Source: Petunia secreta
Taxonomy: Eukaryota; Streptophyta; Magnoliopsida; Solanales; Solanaceae
NCBI GenBank assembly: GCA_029990175.1
Contig: JARKIP010000003.1
Span: 930,001-994,000, forward strand
Length of the DNA: 64,000 nucleotides
Reading direction: 5' to 3'
Shown here piece by piece: positions 32,007 through 43,929 of this stretch (positions are counted from its first letter, which is position 1; the number at the start of each line of letters is the position of its first letter). A program made the translations under genes and the position numbers. The notes below the pieces were generated by a model that worked only from the letters and a program-made list of their open reading frames with translations, was not told where the DNA came from and did not search any database.

Positions 32007-34857
32007 CTAAGGTAGATTTGTGCATGTTGCTCTATTGTGCCCTTCGTTCCCACACAGTCCATATGTCATCTTTGTTCTTTTTGGATGCAGTTCCCAAGCT
32101 GGCTTGTGTCTGGTCTTTTTTGGTCTGCCCGGAGTCCTTTTCCATATTGGGGGGTGCACAACTTCATTAGTAATGTATGTAGGGATGTCCCAATTGCTTT
32201 CATCTGGTATTGGATTGACAGGCACTTGATATGTCTTCAACAGGTAGTATTTTGTGTAGTATGGGGAGGCATACAACTCCTCATCCATGCATCTAGATTG
32301 CATCACAGCGACTGCATGTGCACATGGTAGCTCATCAATTTGGAACCTTCTACAGCAACATTATCGGTCTTTTAATGACACAACAAATTTCTTTTGCCCA
32401 TGCCAAACTGAATATGAATAAGCTAATGAAGTCTTTACCTATAATATATAAGCTTTTTTAGTATTAGCTACAGTATATAGTCTACAGCGCTACAATATAT
32501 ACTATACATACGCATTAATACATAGTTCTACAAAAATATACAGTATACTTTGTATGCAATTAAATACAAAGTAAATTAGATTAGTCATCACCCATATTGT
32601 AGTTTTTTAGCTACTGGAGCAACGTTAAGTGCAGAATTATTCAAATATATACACCAGACATACATACTTCATAAATTTTTGAAACTGAACTACAAAAAAG
32701 TGTTACCGTCATCTCGAGAGCCAAGGTTCGATGTTTATCAAGAATATCATTATATTTTTCACCCAGCTTTGTGAATGTATTCTCTGCACCTTCCCTATTG
32801 CGATTATTCCAGAGTTCAACTTTTGCTCTCATGGACTCCATAAAGGCTGATACAGGCATATCTCTTGCACCCTTGCTAGCTGCATTAAATGACTCCACAA
32901 TATTTGAAGTCATTATCCAGCCACGACGGACAGTTGCATGTGCCCTAGCCTACTTTTGATAGCAAACATTATACAGGTATGTTTTGATCCGGTTGTCCAT
33001 ATTTGCCACTTCTTTCATTTTTTTTTATCAAACTCCCTAACTGTGTATGCTTTAGCCATTGTAAAGAATGCTTCATACAGTTTGTCTTCAGCCCTTTTGA
33101 ATTTACTTTTCACATTGTTCCAGAGATGCCAAATGCATGCGTAGTGTGGAACCATGGGATATACAATGGAGGTTGCTTTCAAGATGCTTTCTTTACGGTC
33201 TGAAACAATACACATATCATCCCTTTCACCATATGCTTTTCTAAAATTATCAAAAAACCTATGCCACGCAGAATCATTCTCTGAATCGACTATAGCATAC
33301 GCTAGAGGGAGGATTCTGCCTATGCATGACCATACAAATTAGAAAGACCAATCAGCAGAGAATTATACAAATTCATACAAATTTATACACTGGAATTCAT
33401 ATAGTTTTAAACTTTACCTGTTGCATCCATTGTACTCGCAGCAAGGAATGTCCCCTTATGTGTAGCTGTAAGGAAGCTACCATCAACAACAACAATTGGT
33501 CTGCAATATTCCCATCCTTTTATTGATGCATTAAGTGCCACAAAGGCATATAAGAAGCAATCATCATCAGTTTTAACGAAGTCCACAATTGATCCGGGTT
33601 AAATTTCTCCAAAATGTATAAGTAGCTTGGTAACTTGTTGTATGAATCTTTTGGATCACCTCTCATTATTTCCATAGCTATTTCCTTTGATCGCCACGCC
33701 TTCATATAGGGAAGCTCCACACCGAATTATTTGTGAATGTCTTCAATTATCTCCTTTGGTTTGTAAGTTTCCTTCACATCTTTAAATTTGTACTGGATAA
33801 CACTCCCAATGATGTTTGCAGTTGCTTGTTTATGGCTGAAAATTCTGTTCTTCAACGGGCAAGAGTGTTCATTCACAAATTTCCTAATTTTGAACAGATT
33901 AGATGTATTCAAGCTTGAAGCCTTAAACTGCCATGTGCAATTCTCCCCGGTGCAAATCAGGCAATAGCTATACATACATAAGATGTCACAGGTTAGTATT
34001 TTACATACAACTATTATACAGATAGACGAATAATTATACAGTTTTTGATCTTACAATTTTTTACACTGTCATACTCTTAAATATACAGATTTTTACATTG
34101 TCATACATTATTATACATTGTACACTCATACATATACAGACCTTTTCACAACATAGAGATTTAAGTATAGTGACACAGTGACAAAAACAGTATACAGATA
34201 TATACAGATTTATACACAAGTAACTTCAGACACAAGTTAGGCAACAGTTTTTGAGGTTTCGTACCATGTTGAGCTTGATCTTTTAACCTTAAAGTAAAAC
34301 TTTCCCGTTAATGCATAGTGCTTCATTGCTTTGACGAGTGTTTTCTTGTCTTGGAAAACCTGCCCCTCGGTAATATCTTTTTGCATAGGATCTGCAATTA
34401 TAAGAGCACTACAATCTTCAAAGTCTCCAAAGTCTGGGATAGCTATCAATTCTTGTGTATTCTCCTCGGTTATTGACTGTATGTTATTACTCTCTACATA
34501 TTCAGGTGAATCAACTATCAAATTTTCACTATATCCAGCTTCATTGAATGACCTTTCATTAACTGAAATACACAATGGATATCTTCCTAGTTCCTTGTTA
34601 TCCTTTTTCACCTCAACAAACACTTTGACTCCAATGTCATTGTGTATTTCCATTGCAGGTCGTGTTGCATCCACCTTGTACCGTATTTCTATTTGTTTTG
34701 TAGTGGTATCAACACGAAGTTGGTTTGCAATTGTAGAGATCAGATCATCAAAAGTACAATCACAGTTTATTACTATTGCGTCAACACTATAATCAATGTA
34801 GTTTCCTGTTGCATCCCATCGTCCTTTGTGTTGGAGAAGTACTGTGACGGATGCCAT
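32007..34857 (-). pseudogene. mudrA: MULE-2 mudrA transposase, several breaks
   Basis: The N-terminus MASVTVLLQHKGRW opens a 206-codon exon with a PB1-like region and then the start of the MuDR DNA-binding domain (QVFQDKKTLVKAMKHYALT). After an intron (about 33980-34236), CTWQFKASSL and EHSC complete that domain. An in-frame TAA sits at 33727, with frameshifts near 33598 and in an A-run near 33025, and a TAG at about 32953. Catalytic codons remain: D 33482-33484 (VVVDGSFL), D 33198-33200 (IVSDRKES), E 32893-32895 (NIVESFNAASKG). A SWIM-type region and a zinc knuckle (CGNEGHNRATC) follow at 32306-32007. A 5'-UTR intron and TATA box are recognisable upstream. Likely a dead copy but with all DDE residues. 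Confidence 0.85.
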
Positions 34858-34868
34858 ATAAGACCTGT

Positions 34869-35612
34869 TTCAAAATTGTTACATAACTTTAGTATTTGCA
34901 CTATATGGATCTGTATTTAATTTGTATATGCAGTGCATGAATCTGTATGCTAGCATTCAACAATGACATATTGTATGCAGTTAAATACAGAGTAAATGCA
35001 ATTATATGCAATTAAATGTATTAATTTGTATGCATTTTGAATCCGCAAAGTGACTGTACAAAAACAATCACAGGTTATTACTATTGCCTGTATGAATGTG
35101 TATGAATTTGTATGCCTATATGAATTTGTATGAATCTGCGCAGTGACTACGCATTTTGTTACTCGTAATATAAAACTACTAATACAACATCGAATCACTT
35201 AAACAACTCAATCGCTGAAGCTAATACAGAAATAGTAATACATAAATGTATAACTTCGAATACTGAATCGCGGAAGCTAATACAGAACTACTAATACAAA
35301 ATTGAATCAGTAAAACAAATGAAATGTATGTGTATGTTAAGAGCTGCTAATACAAAAGCAACTATGCAATTTACAGAACGTCAGAATCGCAGTGTCTTTA
35401 CAGAAAAATCAATGAATGTACAATTTGTTTTCAGAACTTCTAATGTACAATTTTGTACAAATAATGTACAAATTCATAATCGCAAAATCAAAAACAGAAT
35501 AAAAAATTTAAAACTTTGTATAGAAAACCAACCAATTTCAAATTCAAAACTTCGAATACAAAATCAAACAATTGCTATTTTGAATACGTAAATACAAAAC
35601 TTCGAACACTTA
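34869..35612 (-). other. 5'-UTR intron of MULE-2 mudrA
   Basis: On the minus strand the donor TTTTACAG|GTAAGTG lies at about 35612 and an acceptor GAAACAG at about 34869, 12 bases before the ATG. The intron holds TGTATG repeats at 10-bp spacing (about 35088-35135) and AATACAGAA words. Confidence 0.55.
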
Positions 35613-35876
35613 CCTGTAAAATCGATGAATCAGGAATCAAAATCGCAAAATCGACTTTTGATATTTTGAATTTGACTGAATCGCAGCTTCGAATTGTTGA
35701 ACAATAACAATTGTATGTTGTTTTAGAATTGTATTTGAACCTAAATTTTACAGTGTAAACCCTAGTTTTGGAGTGTAATTGAAGCATTGAAGGATTTTTT
35801 GAGAGAGAGTAGTTTACGTAGGAAGGAAAGTAGAGGTGGGTAAGGAAAGAAAGGCAGAATTTTCTAAAATTGTAGG

Positions 35877-35886
35877 TATTTATAGG
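35877..35886 (-). promoter_or_regulatory. TATA box of MULE-2 mudrA
   Basis: CCTATAAATA on the minus strand, about 115 bp inside the element end and 265 bp upstream of the 5'-UTR donor site. Confidence 0.55.
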
Positions 35887-36001
35887 TTGTTATATTTTGT
35901 ATGTATTTGAAAAAAAACTATTGTTATTTTTTGTTAAGTGGAATACTATCGGTATTTTACGTAATTTTGGATATAGGATTGTATATTTGTGTAAATCACC
36001 C

Positions 36002-36010
36002 AATTAGTTT
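36002..36010. other. 9-bp target duplication of MULE-2, right
   Basis: AATTAGTTT, identical to 25245-25253. Confidence 0.85.
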
Positions 36011-36671
36011 TCTATTTTACACTTATGTACATATGCTTATTCATTAATGGAAAAAAGGAAAAGTTTGTCACTCCAAATTTGTGTATTTTCTTATTAAATT
36101 TAACACTTTCTATGCGACAAAATATTTCTCCTTACAAATTAAGGGAGCGATTAATGGAAGAGTCGAATACCGTAGAAGATCGTATATTGAGCGAACAAAA
36201 CTATCCAGACATGTATGGATAAGAGAATATAGATAAATAATCGAGACGTACAACAACAATTAGGCTGATCCTGACATTTTATATGTCAAAAGAAAGAGAT
36301 CCTCTCGCGTTTCTCTGTTTCTTTCGTTTGAGCGGATAATATTGCAAATTATGGATGTCTCATGAGACATGGCAACCCACTTTTACCAGCTTTGATTTTC
36401 CGTTACTTTATGTTTTGTCTATGCAAACAAATTCTATTCAGCACTCATATTTCCAAATTGACCAAAATTTTCATGTGATGTGACCGTAGGGGGTACTTTC
36501 CAATAGCACAAATACTCTTTATTTAGAAATTGTATATGCTTAGAATATAGTATAGAAATACAAAGTTATTACTCTTTCGGTTTATCAGAATATATCATAT
36601 ATAAATAAATTTTTTTTTTGGAATATACCACTTCCAGTATTCATTTTTAGCTAAGCTTGGTGGCCCCTGCT

Positions 36672-36708
<37 letters not shown>

Positions 36709-37626
36709 GGGGGTGTGTGTGTTTGTAAATTTGTCTTCTTAGCAAGTAAGGCAAAGATTTTATGTGATGTGAATCGTGGTCGAAAGGTGGCAATTCCAAA
36801 TTAGGATAAGCATATAGTATCAATAAAACTTAAAGAGTAAAGTGCTATTGAGTGCTCAAAAGTTATAAAATAGTGTCTGCTGCTGCTTAAGCGATTTACA
36901 TGAATGTAAGATACTATTCCAAGCTTAAATAAAGATGGAGCCATAACCATGCCTCTTATGTTCTTTAGCTCTAGCTAAAGTTGTTTATTACCGGGCTGAA
37001 TACATATTTTACACATTGTACTTGAGCCAAAATTTCTTTTAACACACATATCATTTACGAATATATCTTTACAAACAAACGTTCGAAAAAAAATGTGTCT
37101 AGTACACCTCTTTTGCCTACATGTCACTCGCGTGTTTTCACACCAAAGGAACGCGTGAACCTTGAAAGTTTACTCCTAACTCCTAAACCTTATTAAAATG
37201 ACATCTATCAACGTTATGTAATTTTTCAATATATACTCATTCTTTTTTAAATAATAGTGCCCTCTTTCACCCTCCATTTATCCTGCAACGTCACCCACCC
37301 CCGGCATCTTCCTCTTCTTCGTTCTTCTTTTTTATACCTAGAACCCCTTCACCTCACTGAAGACAATTTAAGGTGTCAGGTGCTTAATATTATAGTAATA
37401 GAAATATTAAATTGAAGTAGCACTAATTTATACAAAGCCTCTGGAAGAGAAGTGATAAAATTGTGGAAAGTGTCTTGATGTTATACTCTGCCTCGTCGTT
37501 AATGGTGGAACTATAATTGGGATTTTTCCAGTTAGAATAAGATGTTGCTATTTCAGGAATTTTTATTGGATCTGTTCGGGAATTTTTTTGTTGAATATTT
37601 GTTAGTGTTATGTACAGATGCGGTCA
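36011..37626. other. AT-rich intergenic DNA
   Basis: No gene was found. A poly-T run of about 30 followed by GCGGGGGTGTGTG lies near 36680-36720. A segment at about 36985-37150 is an inverted relative of 43960-44110. Confidence 0.5.
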
Positions 37627-38104
37627 TAGCCTGGGCATAGAGCGGAGCCGGCTCGGAGCTCGGCTAGGCTCGGCTCATTTTGAAAAGAGGCTCAGCTCAG
37701 GCTCATTTAAAGTTTTGTTCGGCTCGAATAAGCTCGGTCAAAGCTCGGATCAACTCGGTTAGTTTGATAACTAAAAAAATTAAAATTTTATATTATATTT
37801 AATATTTTAATGTAATAATTAACAATTGATAAACTAGTACTTCTATCCTTATTTATGATTATGATTATGATAAAAAAATTTAAAAATATTATTTTCTATA
37901 TTATTAAGTATGGGAACACAAAATAATAAAGTCGGCTCAAGCTCGGTCCGGGCTCGGTCAAACTCTAACAAAGCTCGGTTGAGCTCGGCTCGGGTTCGGC
38001 TCGGCTCCATATGATATAAAGCTCGATTCGGCTCGGCTCGGTAGCATAGCAAGCTCGGTTAGGCTCGGCTCGGGCTCGGCTCGGTCGCTCGATGCCCAGG
38101 CCTA
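37627..38104. mobile_element. MITE-like element with GGCTCGGCTCGG arrays
   Basis: 478 bp. The left end TAGCCTGGGCATAGAGCG and the inverted right end TAGGCCTGGGCATCGAGCG form terminal inverted repeats, followed on both sides by iterated GCTCGGCTCGG units around an AT-rich core. This resembles non-autonomous hAT-like elements with CCTGGGCAT termini, by recall. No clean target duplication: GATGCGGT and GATGTGGA flank it only approximately. Confidence 0.6.
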
Positions 38105-38294
38105 GATGTGGATCTAAGATTTCGAAAGGATTGGTTCCCCATTGTTAGATGTGGCGTTTCATCGTCCCAAAAGTGGTTGGGAACTGCTTTCGTTGAAAAA
38201 TAATATTGTGTATATAGGTCAAACAATATTATATATGATGATATAATAAAGAAAAAAATATTAAAAAATATTTAAATAGGATTGATATCAACTA

Positions 38295-38522
38295 CTCCCT
38301 CCGTTCCACTTTAGATGAACCTATTTGACTTTGCACGGAGTTTAATAAAAAAGGGAAGACTTTTGAAACTTGTGGTTTAAAATAAGTTATAGATATTTGT
38401 GTGGCTACAAATCATCTGGGGATGAGTAAAAATGAAAATTTATTTCCAAATTTAGAAAGAGATCATTCTTTTTTAAACAGACTAAAAAATAAATAGGTTC
38501 ATCTTTTTTGAAACAGAGGGAG
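38295..38522. mobile_element. Stowaway-type MITE, TSD TA
   Basis: 228 bp, ends CTCCCTCCGTTCCACTTTAG and (inverted) CTCCCTCTGTTTCAAAAAAG, flanked by TA (38293-38294 and 38523-38524). Same superfamily as 18708-18966 but a different copy; the interiors differ. Confidence 0.9.
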
Positions 38523-38524
38523 TA

Positions 38525-39135
38525 CTACATTTAAGTGACCCATCAGTTGACCAAGTGAATTATTTAAACTTTTAGAATATGGGTTCCCGAACATTATATT
38601 AGACAAATTTTAAAAAATATAAACATAATATATCTAATTTCGTGGGAAAAGTATGAGTTCCCATTACCCGTATTTAACATATTGGAACCACCCCTGACTT
38701 ATGTATGATGAGACGTGACCAATTTATATCGTTTGATGTTGCCACAGTTAAAATAACTTGAAACTGAGTGTTTTGGGAAACAATTTATTAACTTAAAAAT
38801 AGCATCTCTGAAACTCCGGCAAGGTGGTTACGGGGAAAAATGGCATCTTCAGCGTTTTTTTTCCTTACTCCAGCAGCCTTTTGCCAAATGTGATTGAACA
38901 AATAAAGAAAAAACGTACGAAAGTAAAGAGAAACATAAAGAAAAGAAAAATAATAAGCAGCAATTTGGTAGCAATATTTGTCTTTCCTTCGTTGTATGGT
39001 GTCCTCGATGGTGAATTTTGGAAGCCATTATTGAGGCCTTGGAGCTTTAACTTTTGGCCAGGAGGGGTAAATATATAACTTTGAATTTCTTTTTCTTTTT
39101 TACTTTATATTTCTTTCTTTTTCTTAGTTAATGAC
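38525..39135. other. Intergenic DNA between MITE and copia C
   Basis: AT-rich, with a purine-rich stretch at 38905-38960. No supported gene. Confidence 0.4.
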
Positions 39136-39140
39136 ATGTG

Positions 39141-39346
39141 TGTGAAATCGAACACACTCACACGAGAGAAATAATATTTGGGTGAAAACTCTTGCTTTCA
39201 TTGATGAAGGGAATCCCCTATTTATACAAGAGAAAACCTAGACTAAACCTAACTTAACCTAACTTAGGGACCAAGTAAACTTACGAGTTTGGCCCAATAT
39301 ACAATTTACATAACTAACCTATTTACATACTAACCTATTTACAATA
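39141..39346 (-). repeat. 3' LTR of copia C
   Basis: 206 bp; on the minus strand it runs TATTGTAAATAGG to GATTTCACA. The start is TA, not the usual TG, and both LTRs agree on this. Confidence 0.85.
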
Positions 39347-39354
39347 CCCCCCTC
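39347..39354 (-). other. Polypurine tract of copia C
   Basis: GAGGGGGG on the minus strand, directly before the 3' LTR. Confidence 0.85.
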
Positions 39355-41191
39355 AAGTTGGAGCGTGAGGGTTCCTTATGCCCAACTTGTTAAGGAAGTA
39401 CTCGAACTGGGCACGTCCCAGCGCCTTCGTAAAAAAATCAGCAAGTTGTGTGGTCGTAGGCACATAGCTGGGACGAATGATTCCTCCGATAATTTCATTC
39501 CGAACAAAGTGACAGTCGACTTCAATATGTTTGGTGCGTTCGTGAAAGACAGGATTCCGGGCAATATGTAACGCTGCTTGACTGTCACACTTCAAATTCA
39601 TCGGAGACTTGTGATCGATTCCAAGGTTCCATAATATCCCTTTCAACCACTTCAATTCACACAGTCATTGTCATCGATCGATACTCTGCCTCGGCGGAGG
39701 ACCTCGACACAATCTGCTGCTTCTTCGTTCGCCACGATATCGGTGAGTCCCCTAACGACACATACCAACCTGTCAACGATCTACGTGTCAACGGACAACC
39801 TGCCCAATCGGAGTCACACTACCTATGCAATCTCAGATCACACTGAGAATCAAATACGATATCTTGACCCGGACAGCCTTTCAAATATCGAACAACCCTA
39901 AGTGCGGCTTCCATATGCTCAAAACGGGGACTCTGCATGAATTGCGACAACACATGCACACTATAGGACAAATCCGGCCGTGTAAAACACAAGTAAATCA
40001 ATCTTCCAACCAGTCGCCGATAACATTCAGGATCTTTGATAAAACGACCAGTTGCAAGTGCCAATCGATGATTTTGTTCTATCGGTGTACCAACCGGTTT
40101 TGCCCCCAACAAGCCTGCTTCCGTTATGATATCCAATGCATACTTCCTCTAACAAAGGAAAATTTCCTTCGGAGCTCTTGCCACTTCAACTCCCAAGAAG
40201 TATTTCAAGGCACCCAAATCCTTCATATGGAAACATTTCGAGAGATACAACTTAAAAATTCGAATTGCCTTCGATCATTACCAGATATGATTAAATCATC
40301 CACATAAACAAGCACATTCAATTGTACTTTTCCCTTCTTCATCGTAAATAATGAGTAATCCGAATATGATTGTCGAAATCCATATTGCTTAAGGGCAGCA
40401 GACAACTTCGCAAACCAATATCGGGGAGCTTGTTTTAAGCCATACAATGATTTTCGAAGGCGACACACAGTTCCTCTCCCGGTCATGCGATGTCCCGGAG
40501 GCAATTTCATATATACTTCCTCGTGAAGATCACCATGCAAAAAATGCATTGTGTACATCCATCTGATGCAATTCCCAATTTTGGCAGCTGCTACGGCCAG
40601 AAAAACTCGGACAGTCACCATCTTTGCAACCGGTGCAAATGTCTCCGTATAATCAACTCCTTCGATTTGATGATTCCCAAAAATCACCAGTCTTGCTTTG
40701 TACCTTTCAATAGTTCCATCCGAATTGTACTTTATCTTGTATAACCATCGGTATCCGAGGGCCTTCTTCCCCGTAGGTAAGCGAACTATCTCCCAAGTTC
40801 TGTTCGCTTCCAATGCCTTCAATTCTTCCCCCATGGCTGTTCTCCATTTGTCACTTTTTACCGCCTCCGAATAGGAGGTAGGCTCATGTCCTTGCGTTAT
40901 AGCTGCAAGAAAATTCACATGTTTCGAAGAGAAATTATCACAATTGACATAGTGTGCTAGGGGATAGGGCTTACCAGAGGGTTGTTGAGAAACGGATGAA
41001 CAAGCAGACTTTCGAACAAAGGACGATACCCGGTGACTCATCTTTTGGACCATATTAGTAACAAAGTCTCTCAGTAAGATATTCTCTTTCTTAGTTCGTT
41101 TACCACGACCCAACTCTTCGGGTTCAACTTCGGGAACAACCTCAGGTTCAGCTTCCGGAGTCACCACTTCGGGTTCAATTACCGGAGTCAT
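39353..41191 (-). pseudogene. Copia C reverse transcriptase and RNaseH
   Basis: The RT frame (41191-40223) starts in the linker after integrase; GKKALGYRWLYKIKYNSDG opens the domain. SLYGLKQAPR and YVDDLIISGND (catalytic DD) are intact. Around the first catalytic Asp the protein reads AAKIGNCIRWMYTMHFLHGD, where relatives read MDVHNAFLHG; two compensating indels shift about 12 residues and remove that Asp. After frameshifts at about 40225 and 40140 the body continues (39819-40136, GAKPVGTPIEQNH), and RNaseH closes at 39353 (LKCDSQAALHIARNPVFHE, then TQLADFFTKALG). Inactive RT is likely. Confidence 0.85.
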
Positions 41192-43687
41192 GACTTCGGG
41201 TTCAACACCCCCCTTTCTTGCACACTCTCCTCTTCCCCCTCCAATGCAACGGTGACAGGAACCGTATCTTGTGTCCGTGTTTTGTCATCAGTCTCCTTGG
41301 ATGCGAACGGAAATTCCTTTTCATGAAACACCACATCCCTCGAGAACACAAACTCCTTTGCCTCCAAATCATACATTTTCCACGCTTTCTTCCCATTTGG
41401 ATAACCCAAAAGCACACATCGACGACTCCTACTTTCAAACTTGTCACTTGTTCGTCCTTGATTGCGAGCATAACATAAGCAACCGAACACCCTCAAATGA
41501 TTATAATTCGGTGTCACACCCATCAAGATATCGTAAGGTGTCTTCCCATTCAACAACTTAGTGGGTGTCCGGTTAATCAAATAACATGCCGTCATCACAC
41601 ATTCTCCTTAGAAGTCAATCGGTAAATTGGATTGAAAACGTAGCGCCCGTGCCACGTTTAAGATATGTCTATGTTTCCGTTCAACTCTACCATTTTGCTG
41701 GGGTGTCCCCACACAAGAAGTTTGGAACAAGATCCCTTGTTCGAGAAAATACCCTCTCAGACTGACAAATTCGGTTCCATTATCACTCCGAACGCACTTA
41801 ACCCGTTTATTGAATTGTCTTTATACCATTGCAAAGAAACCTTTCAATTTTTGTCCGACCTCTTTCTTATCAACTAACAGGAACACCCATACTCCTCGTG
41901 AACAATCATCAACAACAGTAAAAAAAATATGATACACCACACGAAGACTCAGTTCTATAAGGACCCCACAAGTCGCAATGAACTAAATCAAAAGGTTCAA
42001 CAGCTTTATTATTACTCGAAGGAAATACATTTTTAGTTTGCTTTGCCCTAAGGCATACATCACATGCTGTTTCTTCTAAGCTACCTTTCCCACTATCTTC
42101 TAAAACTGAAAGAGATTTTGTTACTTGCATCGAAGGATGTCCCAACCTTTGATGCCATAAATCTACCACATCGACCTTCACAGCTTTCACCACGGGTATC
42201 GTCCGAAAGTAGTAAAGTCCGTTCTTTTGTTCACCCGCTCCAATCAACTTCCCCGTAGCCTCGTCCTGCATAACACACAAATCATTAGTGAAATTTACAT
42301 TGCAACCAACTTGATTAATTAATTGAGACACAGAAATCAAATTGCAAGTCATTTCGGGAACATATAACACTCCGTGAAGAACCATGTCTTCGTTAAATCT
42401 GATGGATCCTTCCTGAGTCGCCATCGTACTGCTTCCGTTCGGTAAACCTACCGGACACTTTGGTATTGTTCGTAAATTCTCCAAAACACTTATCTGACCG
42501 GTCATGTGATTTGACGCCCCCGTGTCAATAATCCATGAAGGATGAGTTTTCTTACCGATCGATGGTTCACTTGTGCTTGCCTTCTCCTTTTTCAGTAAAT
42601 CGAACAGCATCTGCAACTGATCACCTATTATTCCGGACAAGTTAGTCTGTCCGGGCACACTCATGTGTCTGTTTTCTCCATTCTCGAGCTCAGCCTGAGC
42701 AGCATTTGCTTGATTATTGCCACGTCCTCGACCAGCATTTGAACCAAACTGTTGATGTCCACGACCTCTTCCACCTCTGTTACCTTCAGCTCTTCCTCTA
42801 CCACGTCCTCCATTCGAAGTACCTTGCTTCGGATAATGCACCAGTCCCTCCGGGTAGCCAATAACTTCATAGCAACATTCCGGAGGATGTCCTCCTCGAT
42901 CACACAAGTGACACTCCTTATAGCCTGTCTTCGGTGGCTGTGATCGTTGTGCAACAAATGCTGTCACCTCCCCTCGTTCTTCCTGAGTTCGTGCTATCCC
43001 TTTGACCCGTTCATCTTGGATTACCTTTTGGTAGACTTGATTCATCGATGGCAACGGATCCTGAGCCAAGAGATTGGAACGGACAGTTCCATAAAGACTT
43101 TCATCCAGGCCCATAAGAAATAAGTGAACCCTATCATCTTCCCTTTTCTTCTCCAGTGCAACCGTTAGATTGCAAGTGCAGTTTCCACACGAGCAAGTTG
43201 GAAACTTATCACAATTCCCTAGTTCTTCCCACAACATAGCCAGTTTTCCATAGTAAGCAGCAATAGTTAATCCCTTTTGCTTACAACCGGCCAAAGCCGC
43301 TTTTAATTTCTGAATCCGAGGTCCGTTTCCCACAGAGAAACGTTCTCGAATACTCTCCCACAGATCTTTCGCCAATTCCATGTGCGATATGGTGGTCCGA
43401 AGAGTAGGCTCGATCTAATTCATAATCCACGACACCAGAAGAGAATTGATAGTCCACCAGTCCTCATAATCGATCGACTTTTCACCAGGCATCTTGATCG
43501 ATCCGTCAACAAAACCAAACTTCTTCTTTGCACGCAGCGCCGTTCTAACCGACCGGGCCCATTCCTCATAGTTTTCACTGGTCAACTGGACCTGTGTGAT
43601 AATCAAACCAGGATTATCATTCGAGGTGATATCGTACGGAGAGATTGTCTTCCGTACGACTGCAACATCACCTTTTGGAGCCTCCAT
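41188..43687 (-). pseudogene. Copia C gag, protease and integrase
   Basis: Gag starts MEAPKGDVAVVRKT at 43687; one in-frame TAG at about 43412 splits it. The CCHC knuckle CHLCDRGGHPPECC is at about 42920, protease active site WIIDTGASNHMTG at about 42525 and the integrase zinc region (LWHQRLGHPSM, CDVCLRAKQ) at about 42140-42030. A T-run frameshift at about 41920 precedes the integrase core, whose acidic residues lie in DDCSRGVW, RSDNGTEF and GRVERKHR. A further stop lies at about 41605, and the end of integrase (41598-41188) is open. The polyprotein would be processed by its own protease. Confidence 0.85.
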
Positions 43688-43716
43688 TACTTTTCTACTT
43701 GAAGATTTTCACGATG

Positions 43717-43728
43717 GCTCTGATACCA
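43717..43728 (-). other. Primer-binding site of copia C (initiator Met tRNA)
   Basis: TGGTATCAGAGC on the minus strand, directly next to the 5' LTR edge at 43729. Confidence 0.95.
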
Positions 43729-43924
43729 TGTAAAACCAAACACACTCACACGAGAGAAATAATATTTGGGTGAAAACTCTTGCTTTCATTCATGAAGGGA
43801 GTCCCCTATTTATACAAGAGAAAACCTAGACTGAACCTAACTTAGGGACCAAGTAAACTTACGACCTTGGCCCAATATACAATTTACATAACTAACCTAC
43901 TTACATACTAACTTATTCACAATA
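43729..43924 (-). repeat. 5' LTR of copia C
   Basis: 196 bp, about 90 percent identical by eye to 39141-39346, with a 10-bp gap. On the minus strand it begins TATTGTGAATAAG and ends GTTTTACA. A TATAAATAGGGGA box lies near 43806-43818. Confidence 0.85.
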
Positions 43925-43929
43925 ATGTG

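Larger units (their letters stand above)
25254..36001. mobile_element. MULE-2: Mutator-like element with Ulp1-like gene, 10.7 kb
   Basis: The element runs from TGGAAAATTTACGCGAG to GTGTAAATCACCC, between perfect 9-bp direct repeats. The right end read inward, GGGTGATTTACACAAAT, is an imperfect inverted match to the left end, so the terminal repeats are short and degenerate. Subterminal similarity also exists (AAAATTTACGTAACAT on the left, AAAATTACGTAAAATA inverted on the right). It carries a DUF1985-Ulp1 gene (+) and mudrA (-) in convergent orientation, as in MULE-1. Non-coding parts are dominated by TGTAT-type motifs instead of ATGTTTAAACAT. Confidence 0.85.
39141..43924 (-). mobile_element. 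Copia element C, near complete, TSD ATGTG
   Basis: A 4784-bp Ty1/copia element with LTRs of 206 and 196 bp, an initiator-Met primer site and a GAGGGGGG polypurine tract. Target duplications ATGTG are at 39136-39140 and 43925-43929. Size, short LTRs and the zinc finger CHLCDRGGHPPECC fit the Ale lineage (inferred). Domain order on the minus strand is gag, protease, integrase, RT, RNaseH. Only a few nonsense codons and frameshifts are present, so it is relatively young. Confidence 0.9.

Noticed and set aside
36670..36720. Long T run followed by a G run, and similar homopolymers at 9625, 15068, 55450 and 63054
   Set aside because: Homopolymers with uncertain length; likely ordinary slippage tracts or assembly noise, with no element boundary attached.
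37849..38052. Open frame rich in Arg, Glu and Leu on the minus strand
   Set aside because: It is a translation of the GGCTCGGCTCGG arrays of a MITE, not a gene.
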